A stretch of 7,608 nt of DNA from Lentisphaerota bacterium (lineage in GTDB: Bacteria > Verrucomicrobiota > Lentisphaeria > Victivallales > GWF2-50-93). The notes under the pieces were generated by a model. It ran no database searches. It was not told the origin of the DNA and saw only the letters and a list, made by a program, of their open reading frames with translations. The DNA lies in NCBI GenBank assembly GCA_025360875.1, contig JANYBI010000298.1:1-7608 (forward strand), in the 5' to 3' direction. The number at the start of each line of letters is the position of its first letter. The stretch's first letter is position 1. Both the position numbers and the translations under genes were made by a program. This document shows positions 1 through 5,490 of the stretch, piece by piece.

Positions 1-1
1 C

Positions 2-52
2 TCGGCACTCCAGCGCAAGGCGTTTGAACTCCTCGGCTTCAAACTCGAATAG
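2..52 (+). CDS. C-terminal tail of a truncated gene, possibly a DDE transposase
   Basis: Reading frame 2 from the left edge is open for 16 codons and ends in TAG at 50-52, giving SALQRKAFELLGFKLE. The gene body lies outside the window. The tail resembles, from memory, the 'LxPLQxxxLELLG' ending common in IS4/IS1634-type DDE transposases, where a short Gln-plus-Leu-rich helix closes the protein. That comparison rests on about a dozen residues. No terminal inverted repeat or target-site duplication could be recognised in the 240 bases that follow, so the right end of a mobile element is not demonstrated. It may equally be the end of an unrelated protein. The neighbouring gene on the opposite strand converges on it. 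Confidence 0.35.
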   Translation, partial: SALQRKAFELLGFKLE

Positions 53-296
53 GATGTGTCCAGTACCGGAAGAGGCGATTTAGATTTAACTCATTGAAGA
101 TAAAGGGCAAAGCGTTTTCTTGTTATAGGAACTTCGGTTTAGTTATCATGCGCTGTGCAATAATTACGCACATTATTATAGATTTGATGGGCGTGTCATA
201 ACATGTTAAAGGCTATTATTATAGGCTTATATTGATTTTAACTGGATGTGACTGTATTCTGCCGGCATGGAGGATGAATCAATATGAATACAGGGA
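53..296. other. A/T-rich intergenic region without a convincing gene
   Basis: This gap separates two convergent genes. It is clearly more A/T-rich than the coding DNA beside it. It contains a 10-base direct repeat ATTATTATAG (172-181 and 215-224), a small hairpin TGTGC/GCACA (154-158 and 168-172), and an 8-bp inverted repeat next to the stop of the phosphatase gene (listed separately). No open frame has both length and a plausible start. If the left-edge tail is a transposase, the right end of the insertion sequence should lie here, but its boundary cannot be placed from one end alone. Confidence 0.5.
252..293 (-). terminator. Inverted repeat just downstream of the phosphatase gene, weak terminator candidate
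   Basis: CTGTATTC (252-259) and GAATACAG (286-293) form a perfect 8-bp inverted repeat around a 26-base loop. The repeat begins three bases past the stop codon of the minus-strand phosphatase gene. The loop holds the self-complementary octamer TGCCGGCA (260-267). No U-run follows on the minus strand, so it is not a canonical intrinsic terminator. It could be a 3'-end stabilising stem, a protein site, or chance. Confidence 0.25.
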
Positions 297-2201
297 CTAT
301 TTCTTCCGCAGGACCAGCAAGGTCACATCGTCTTTAAGATCGCCGGCGCTGTATTTCAGGATCTCATCCGAAATTCTTGAATCGATCTTTGTGACGTCCT
401 CGGAATAGATCCCTGAAAGCAGTTTTATAAACCTGTCTTCGCCGAACAGTTCGCCGTTGCCCGCATATGCCTCGGTCACGCCATCAGTGAAGCATACAAG
501 CGTATCATCCGGCTGCATCAGGACATTTCTTTCCTCGTAGTTTGCCTCTGGGAATACTGCGGCGAGAGGCCCGGTCGGCTCGAGTTCCTCCATTTTTCCG
601 TCTTTCCTGATGAGATATGGAGGATTGTGCCCGGCGTTCACATATTTCAGTCCGCCTGTCCTTATGTTGTAATGCGCGTAGAAGATGGTCACGAACATCA
701 GCTTGTCATTGTCCTCCGAAAGGAGATCGCTTACGGTCTTGACTACGGCAGCCGGCTCCCTGACTGCAATGGTGATGTTCCTGAGCATCGTCCTAGTGAC
801 AGCCATGAACATTGCGGCCGGGACACCTTTTCCGGAAACGTCGGCGATCGTGAATACCAGGGTATCGTCATCTTTCATGAAAAAGTCGAAGAAGTCGCCT
901 GCCATGAACTTCGCCGGCAAGTTTACGGCGTGCAGGTCGAACTCCTTCCTCTCCGGGAACGGAGGGAATTTGCGCGGCAGCAGCGAGAGCTGGATTTCCC
1001 TTGCCACATTGAGTTCGGCTTCGACTGTCTTTCTTGCGGACTCCTCCCTTATCCTTGAATCTATGTTGTCCTTGAGGGCGGCGGTCATCTTGTTGAACTC
1101 CCTGGCGAGAACACCTATCTCGTCGGTATTTTTCAGGCCTGACACCTTCACTCCGAGGTTGCCTTTGCCCAATTCTTCCACAGCCTCGGCAAGCATTCCT
1201 ATCGGCCTTGTGATTTTAGAGGATATGTAGAATATGATAATTGCAATGCTTCCGAGACCGATCAGGAGATAGCATATGCTCCTCTTGATGTGTGAATAGA
1301 TGGGTTCCATTATCTTGTCCTCGTATATAAATGCCGCGAAAGACCAGCCTGATGATCTTATAGGGGAGAATACGACCCACTTCGGTTCGCCTGTCAAAAA
1401 ATCACGGTGCCTGAATATGCCGCTTTCACCAGCTGTCATTTTTTTTGCCACCTCTTTGAACTCGTAATTTTTGTATTTGTCGGCGAGGGAGTAGACAGTC
1501 TCATTCATTATGTATGACTTGTTGGGATGGGATATTATCCTGCCGGTCCTGCTTACGATGACGCAGTAGCCGCCGGCATCCCTCATCTCGTCAACCTCCC
1601 CGCTTAGCTTCGCAAGGGAAAGATCTGCGGCGGATACTCCGGAGAATTTGCCGTCGATGAAAATGGGGACGCTGTATGTGCACATGAGGATTTTTCCAAG
1701 CGCATAGTCGTAGTACGGCTCCGTCCATACCGCCTTCCCGTTCTCCTTGGCAATGGTATACCAGCTCTCCGAAAAGTAGTTGTAGTCGTCAAGGCTGGAG
1801 TCTATGAATTGCAATCCGCCGCCGGTCCCGTTGCGGCAGAAATATGGGCAGAAGAATTTCTTGTCCTTGATGATGGCGCTTGGTTCATATGCGAACGCCA
1901 TGCCGAAGATATCGTCATTGCTCGCTATGGTCTTGCGGAGAAGTTCTATGTTCTCTCCGGTATTGTCCGGATGGTAATGGCTTATTATCTCAGCCGAGGT
2001 ACGGCAAAGCTGGGCTATGGATGAAAGCTTGACTTCGATCTCGGCGGCCTCGCTTTCCGTAAGCTCCTTCAGATAGTTCTGCATGGACGAAATCGCCTCG
2101 GCCTTACGTATCTTATATTCCACTGCCATCATGGCAAGGTATATGAGCGCCGTAGGTATGCATATTCCAAGGAATAGCTTGCTGCGGATAGATAATTTCA
2201 T
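297..2201 (-). CDS. Membrane-anchored dCACHE-HAMP-PP2C (SpoIIE/RsbU-type) serine phosphatase
   Basis: Predicted signal-transduction phosphatase: an extracytoplasmic sensor controls a cytoplasmic Mg/Mn-dependent PP2C domain that, in this family, dephosphorylates anti-anti-sigma-type phosphoproteins. Numbering is from the upstream TTG at 2249, so the chosen ATG is residue 17. TM1 is about 24-42. The sensor region, about 45-318, has the shape of a double CACHE domain, with a WYTIAKENGKAVWTEPYY stretch near 163-180. TM2 is about 323-342 and HAMP about 343-397. A short helix with AREIQLSLLP (416-425) leads into the phosphatase. Phosphatase motifs are GDFFDFF (451-457), ADVSGKGVPAAMFM (469-482), VNAGHNPP (537-544), FTDGVTEA (587-594) and GDLKDDVTLL (636-645). 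These keep the metal-binding Asp residues D452, D470, D589 and D640/D641, so it should be active. The ATG at 2201 is preferred over the TTG because MKLSIRSKLFLG is a normal cytoplasmic lead-in to TM1. Neither start has a strong Shine-Dalgarno site. No partner sigma regulator lies nearby. Confidence 0.93.
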   Translation of the reverse strand: MKLSIRSKLFLGICIPTALIYLAMMAVEYKIRKAEAISSMQNYLKELTESEAAEIEVKLSSIAQLCRTSAEIISHYHPDNTGENIELLRKTIASNDDIFGMAFAYEPSAIIKDKKFFCPYFCRNGTGGGLQFIDSSLDDYNYFSESWYTIAKENGKAVWTEPYYDYALGKILMCTYSVPIFIDGKFSGVSAADLSLAKLSGEVDEMRDAGGYCVIVSRTGRIISHPNKSYIMNETVYSLADKYKNYEFKEVAKKMTAGESGIFRHRDFLTGEPKWVVFSPIRSSGWSFAAFIYEDKIMEPIYSHIKRSICYLLIGLGSIAIIIFYISSKITRPIGMLAEAVEELGKGNLGVKVSGLKNTDEIGVLAREFNKMTAALKDNIDSRIREESARKTVEAELNVAREIQLSLLPRKFPPFPERKEFDLHAVNLPAKFMAGDFFDFFMKDDDTLVFTIADVSGKGVPAAMFMAVTRTMLRNITIAVREPAAVVKTVSDLLSEDNDKLMFVTIFYAHYNIRTGGLKYVNAGHNPPYLIRKDGKMEELEPTGPLAAVFPEANYEERNVLMQPDDTLVCFTDGVTEAYAGNGELFGEDRFIKLLSGIYSEDVTKIDSRISDEILKYSAGDLKDDVTLLVLRKK

Positions 2202-2249
2202 GGGACGACTTTCATTTATGACAGGATAAGCTATTTGTTTCCAGCCCAA

Positions 2250-2314
2250 AGAACTATATCTTATACTATACCTCTATACCTGAAAAACAAACGTTTCAAG
2301 ATGGCCGCAATATT
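2250..2314. promoter_or_regulatory. Divergent promoter region between the phosphatase gene and arfB
   Basis: This A/T-rich spacer must drive genes in both directions. On the plus strand, TATACT at 2262-2267 is a good -10 match (5 of 6), which would give arfB a leader of about 40 bases; no good -35 was found 16-18 bases upstream. On the minus strand, overlapping -10-like hexamers are TATAGT (2265-2270) and TATAGA (2273-2278), with TTGAAA (2294-2299) as a -35 candidate at a short spacing of 15 from the latter. The plus strand carries a tandem CTATACC (2266-2272 and 2274-2280) with an 8-base period, which could be a regulator site or simply overlapping -10 sequences. Confidence 0.35.
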
Positions 2315-2734
2315 ATGATTTACGTCAATGACAGGATTCGCATACCGGAAAGCGAGATCGAGGAGAAGTTCGTAAGGGCTGCCGGTCCCGGCGGACAGAA
2401 TGTCAACAAGGTTTCGACTGCAGTACAGATACGTTTCAACATAAGGAACTCCCCGTCGGTCCCTGGAGATATCAAGCACAGGATATTCGGGCTTTTCAGC
2501 AACAGGATAAGCAACGAAGGTTTCCTCTCCATAAGTTCAGACATCCACAGGACCCAGCTGCAGAACAGGGAGGAGGCCATGCGCAGGTTCGTGGAACTCC
2601 TGAGGAGCGCCTCGGTGAAGCCGAAATTCCGCAGGAAGACCAAAGTCACTAGGTCCGCAAAGCGGAAACGGCTGGAATCCAAGAGCAGGAATTCGGAGAT
2701 CAAAAAGGACAGGCGTTTCAGAGACGATGAATAG
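2315..2734 (+). CDS. arfB: Alternative ribosome-rescue factor ArfB, peptidyl-tRNA hydrolase
   Basis: A 139-residue class I release-factor-like protein. ArfB (YaeJ) enters ribosomes stalled on mRNAs lacking a stop codon and hydrolyses the peptidyl-tRNA, with no codon-recognition domain. The catalytic GGQ is at residues 26-28 within AAGPGGQNVNKVST, as in the RF1/RF2 catalytic domain. Length and layout match the family: GGQ domain at about 1-105, then a Lys/Arg-rich tail from about 107 containing KVTRSAKRKRLESKSR. In ArfB that tail inserts into the empty mRNA entry channel. The absence of an RF1/RF2 tRNA-mimic domain and the full-length basic tail separate it from truncated release factors. The ATG is preceded by only a weak purine stretch, so initiation strength is uncertain. 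Its last codons overlap the start of pgl by 8 bases. Confidence 0.92.
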   Translation: MIYVNDRIRIPESEIEEKFVRAAGPGGQNVNKVSTAVQIRFNIRNSPSVPGDIKHRIFGLFSNRISNEGFLSISSDIHRTQLQNREEAMRRFVELLRSASVKPKFRRKTKVTRSAKRKRLESKSRNSEIKKDRRFRDDE

Positions 2735-3455
2735 GGCTCAGGTAAAAAACTTTGAAAATCCAGTCGCCATGTCTGCGGAGACTGCCCGTCTTGTCCGGAT
2801 ATGTGCGGACAGATCAGTAAATGAAAAAGGTTTCTTTACGTTCGCCATTTCCGGTGGGAAAACACCCGAACCGCTGTTTGTCCTGATGGCCGATCAGGAA
2901 TATTCCGACACATTCCCGTGGGAAAGGACTTCCGTGTTCTGGGTCGACGAAAGATTCGTTCCGGATGATGATCCCGACAGCAATTTCGGAAATGCCAGGA
3001 ACATCCTTCTTTCCAGAATAAACATTCCCGCTCAGAACATTTATAAAATGGCAGAGGATTTTTCCAGGACTCCAGCTGATAACGCGCTTCTTTATGAAAA
3101 GAGAGTCAGGTCATATTTTTTATGCCGCAAGGAAGAAAAAATATCTTTCGACCTAATGCTGCTGGGGATGGGCGATGACGGGCATACGGCTTCTCTTTTT
3201 CCCCATTCAGCCGCGCTTTATGATTCTGAGAGGCTTGTAATTCCAGTTACGGCGCCTGCTTGTGCGAAGCCTCCAGTTCCTAGATTATCCATGACTTTCC
3301 CCCTTATCAACGCCTCAGCGAAGATTGTCTTCATGATTTCCGGACCGATGAAGAGGATGATAGCGGAGAAAATATTGTCCCTTGAAGCCAAGCTTCCGGA
3401 ATTTCCTGCCGCCGGAGTCCGCCCGGAAGGCGAACTGATATGGCATATTTCCTGA
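2727..3455 (+). CDS. pgl: 6-phosphogluconolactonase (DevB/NagB-like fold)
   Basis: Hydrolyses 6-phospho-D-glucono-1,5-lactone to 6-phosphogluconate, the second step of the oxidative pentose phosphate pathway, in the cytoplasm. At 242 residues it has the usual length of the short Pgl/DevB family. Diagnostic motifs are ISGGKTPEPL (41-50, phosphate-binding loop), VDERFV (73-78) followed by DSNFGNAR, GMGDDGHTASLFP (147-159, including the Asp-Gly-His catalytic loop) and RLSMTFPLIN (186-195). GMGDDGHTASLFP is characteristic of lactonases; glucosamine-6-phosphate deaminases (NagB) have a related but different loop. The ATG at 2727 lies inside the final codons of arfB in another frame, and the 8-base overlap suggests translational coupling. 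Neither zwf nor gnd is in the window, so the pathway genes are dispersed or lie outside it. Confidence 0.95.
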   Translation: MNRAQVKNFENPVAMSAETARLVRICADRSVNEKGFFTFAISGGKTPEPLFVLMADQEYSDTFPWERTSVFWVDERFVPDDDPDSNFGNARNILLSRINIPAQNIYKMAEDFSRTPADNALLYEKRVRSYFLCRKEEKISFDLMLLGMGDDGHTASLFPHSAALYDSERLVIPVTAPACAKPPVPRLSMTFPLINASAKIVFMISGPMKRMIAEKILSLEAKLPEFPAAGVRPEGELIWHIS

Positions 3456-3468
3456 TTAACTCCCGAAG

Positions 3469-3498
3469 ATATCTTTTTTTCCTGTGAAAAAAAGATAT
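3469..3498. promoter_or_regulatory. Perfect 12-bp inverted repeat between pgl and the EEP gene
   Basis: ATATCTTTTTTT (3469-3480) and AAAAAAAGATAT (3487-3498) are perfectly complementary across the 6-base loop CCTGTG. The repeat begins 14 bases after the pgl stop and ends 9 bases before the next start codon. As RNA it gives a stem with a single G-C pair and no following U-run, so it is at best a weak terminator for arfB-pgl. As DNA the T7 and A7 tracts would bend the helix, and its right arm overlaps the -10 hexamer of the next gene, so an operator role is possible. Confidence 0.6.
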
Positions 3499-3501
3499 AA
3501 T
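3496..3501 (+). promoter_or_regulatory. TATAAT -10 element, possible leaderless promoter of the EEP gene
   Basis: TATAAT is an exact match to the bacterial -10 consensus and ends 6 bases before the ATG at 3508. With the usual 6-8 base distance to the start site, transcription would begin at or next to the A of the ATG, giving a leaderless mRNA. The start codon has no properly spaced Shine-Dalgarno site: AGGA at 3503-3506 is only one base from the ATG. The -35 position 16-17 bases upstream falls in the T-tract and matches TTGACA poorly. Exact hexamers do arise by chance in A/T-rich spacers. Confidence 0.4.
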
Positions 3502-3507
3502 TAGGAT

Positions 3508-5460
3508 ATGACCAGCCGCATCATAACAGTTCTGTTTGTTTGGTTTTCATTCATATCTCTTTCCTCAGCGAAAGAAATATCGGTAATGACCTACAATCTC
3601 TGCAACTACTTTGTCGCATCTGAAGCCGACAAGCCGAAAGAAGATGATTCCAAAAAGGCCCTGATGGGGATGATCAGGACGGCCAACCCGGATATCCTTT
3701 TCGTGGTTGAGTTAGGAGGTGAAAAGTCGCTGGAAGATCTAATGGCGAACCTGAAGGCGGAAGGATGCAGGGACTATGTGTTTGCAGATGAAATGACCGG
3801 AGATGATGAGACGAGGCATATCGGCCTGATATCCAAGTTCAAGCCGGTGAAATTCGAGAAGAAGGATAATCTGTTCTACAAGATAAAGCCCAAGGACAAG
3901 GAGAACGGGTATCCGGAGAAGGTTTTCATCCAGAGGGGGTTCCTCCATGCGGTGTTTGAATTTGAAAACAATTACCGTCTGCATGTTGTCGGCGCACACC
4001 TCAAGTCAAGGCTCCCGCATCCCCGCTACATACAGACAGACATGCGGCGATATGAGGCGCGGCTCCTGAGATACCTGGTCAACGACATCCAGGAAAAGGA
4101 GCAAGGGGCCAACATACTTGTCGTCGGCGATTTCAACGACATCTATTCCTCGGATCCGCTCCTTACGCTCCGGGCGAAGGAGAAGCCCGAAGCCAGCAGG
4201 CTATACGATCTGAGGCCTTCTGACAAGTCAGGCCTTCCCTGGACGCATTGGTGGCATGGGCAGGATGTCTATGGGCGCATAGACTACGCACTCGCATCAG
4301 CCTCGCTCCTGCCTGAGATCGACTTTGAGAAAACAAAGATCGTGCATCTCCAGAACTACTGGATGTTCGCCTCCGACCACAGGCCTGTCTTTGTGACGAT
4401 AAACACCGAAAACAGGACTCCCTGGGGCAAAGAGGCATTTGATAAATATTTTTCTGATGGAATCAGAAAAATATATGAAGATGCCGGTCCGGGCAATGAC
4501 AGTCTGGCACTTGCGAAAGTCGCCCCTGATGTCAAGGCTCAGGCTATCGCAGTATGTTTTGCCGATGCGGGAGGATATTCAATCGCAGACTCAAAGGATA
4601 AAAAAGAGGCGCTGGCGAACGACTTGAAGGAATCCGGCGCTGAGATCATTGTGCTTTCAGGGATAAGGGATTCAGCTTCAGCCTCCGAGATAAGGAAAAT
4701 GGTTCCCGAACATAAGTTTCACGCTACCGTTGAAGGACCTGACAAAAAATCCGTAATGGCAGTTTTTTCCACTATAAGGCCGGATAAGTTCGAGGCGCTG
4801 ACAGATTTCAAATACAAGATAGAGAATACGGAACTGCCGGTTTCAAAGGGATTTGCCCATGCTGTATTCAATGTCCGAGGATATAAGTTCCATCTTGTAG
4901 CTGCGGATTTGAAGGACAGGAGCCAGCATCCGGAATTCAATCAGACGGACATGCGCCGCTATGAGGCAAGACAGCTCAGGTATCTTGTCAACGACATCGG
5001 CAAGGCTGAACCCGGGGCGAACATCCTGGTGGTGGGAAATCTCAACGATACCTGTGGAATGTCCCCCCTGAAGGAGCTTTATAACAGGAGGAGCGGGATT
5101 GAGAAGAGGCTTTTTGACATAAGGCCCATAGATTCCATGAAGACCACCTGGACCTCCTGGAACAGGGAGACCGACGATTATGAAAGGACTGATTATGCCC
5201 TGGCAAGTTTTCCGATGGTTCCGGAGATTGTCCGCAATGCGACGACAATAGTACAGACCAGCAGCTGGAAAAAGTACATGAGCCATAGGCCGCTTCTTGT
5301 TACGATCTCATGTGCCGACGCCGGAAATCTCTCAAAGGAGGCCTTGGAGAAGGATTATCCTTACTGCATATATTCCGCCGAGGCCGCCCACTTCGAGGAG
5401 GATAGGGAGATCGGTGACAAGCCTGAAAGGAAAGGGCGCGTTGATCCTACCGATGAGTAA
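3508..5460 (+). CDS. Exported tandem EEP-domain protein: active-looking nuclease/phosphodiesterase domain plus degenerate copy
   Basis: A 650-residue protein of the endonuclease/exonuclease/phosphatase (DNase I/ExoIII) superfamily, with the domain present twice. Residues 1-21 form a signal peptide (hydrophobic 5-18, likely cleavage after SSA), so it acts outside the cytoplasm. Domain 1, about 24-300, keeps the catalytic set: N30 (MTYN), E68 (VVELGG), H164 (GAHLKSR), D208 and N210 (GDFND), D259 (RIDYALAS), D290 and H291 (SDHRP). Domain 2, about 347-600, aligns without large gaps and is very similar around QTDMRRYEAR and GANILVVG, but carries D353, G385, D467, N511 and S592 at the positions of N30, E68, H164, D208 and D290. 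Only N513, D562 and H593 remain, so it is probably a pseudoenzyme. A KEA(F/L)(D/E)K segment follows each domain, so the repeat unit includes part of the linker. The last 50 residues are charged. Substrate is unknown; nuclease or phospholipid/phosphate-ester cleavage are both possible. The next gene converges on it. Confidence 0.88.
   Translation: MTSRIITVLFVWFSFISLSSAKEISVMTYNLCNYFVASEADKPKEDDSKKALMGMIRTANPDILFVVELGGEKSLEDLMANLKAEGCRDYVFADEMTGDDETRHIGLISKFKPVKFEKKDNLFYKIKPKDKENGYPEKVFIQRGFLHAVFEFENNYRLHVVGAHLKSRLPHPRYIQTDMRRYEARLLRYLVNDIQEKEQGANILVVGDFNDIYSSDPLLTLRAKEKPEASRLYDLRPSDKSGLPWTHWWHGQDVYGRIDYALASASLLPEIDFEKTKIVHLQNYWMFASDHRPVFVTINTENRTPWGKEAFDKYFSDGIRKIYEDAGPGNDSLALAKVAPDVKAQAIAVCFADAGGYSIADSKDKKEALANDLKESGAEIIVLSGIRDSASASEIRKMVPEHKFHATVEGPDKKSVMAVFSTIRPDKFEALTDFKYKIENTELPVSKGFAHAVFNVRGYKFHLVAADLKDRSQHPEFNQTDMRRYEARQLRYLVNDIGKAEPGANILVVGNLNDTCGMSPLKELYNRRSGIEKRLFDIRPIDSMKTTWTSWNRETDDYERTDYALASFPMVPEIVRNATTIVQTSSWKKYMSHRPLLVTISCADAGNLSKEALEKDYPYCIYSAEAAHFEEDREIGDKPERKGRVDPTDE
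4018..4140 (+). repeat. Internal duplication, copy 1 core (EEP domain 1)
   Basis: Codons 171-211 of the tandem EEP gene encode the most conserved block of the internal repeat, running from HPRY through QTDMRRYEAR to GDFND. Compared by eye with copy 2, 31 of 41 residues are identical with no gap. The block is the catalytic core of domain 1. Confidence 0.85.
4927..5049 (+). repeat. Internal duplication, copy 2 core (degenerate EEP domain 2)
   Basis: Codons 474-514 of the same gene match copy 1 at an offset of 909 bases (303 codons), from HPEF through QTDMRRYEAR to GNLND. GDFND has become GNLND, removing the catalytic Asp. Third codon positions differ widely between copies, so the duplication is old, while the surrounding structural residues have been kept. 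Confidence 0.85.
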
Positions 5461-5490
5461 GTGCTTTTCCCCCCTGAAATAGAGTGGCTT

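Noticed and set aside
284..337. 17-codon open frame (ATG at 284) with GGAGG at 269-273 upstream, overlapping the end of the phosphatase gene antisense
   Set aside because: It is very short, most of it lies opposite the coding end of the phosphatase, and the Shine-Dalgarno match can arise by chance. The peptide shows no recognisable feature.
627..1230. Open frames on the plus strand opposite the phosphatase gene (627-1058 and 685-1230)
   Set aside because: They lie antisense to the highly conserved PP2C and HAMP segments and encode low-complexity or Ser-rich peptides with no recognisable motif; they are by-products of the real gene's codons.
2320..2703. Minus-strand open frame of 127 codons opposite arfB
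   Set aside because: arfB is unambiguous here with its GGQ motif and basic tail; the antisense peptide shows no domain and has no plausible ribosome binding site.
4843..5286. Minus-strand open frame of 147 codons opposite EEP domain 2
   Set aside because: The sense frame continues the duplicated domain with clear homology to domain 1; the antisense peptide is Pro/Gly-rich and unrecognisable.
5461..5490. Bidirectional terminator between the convergent EEP and glycosyltransferase-like genes
   Set aside because: The 30 bases contain two similar direct CTTTT segments but no inverted repeat that would fold into a stem; no terminator can be supported.
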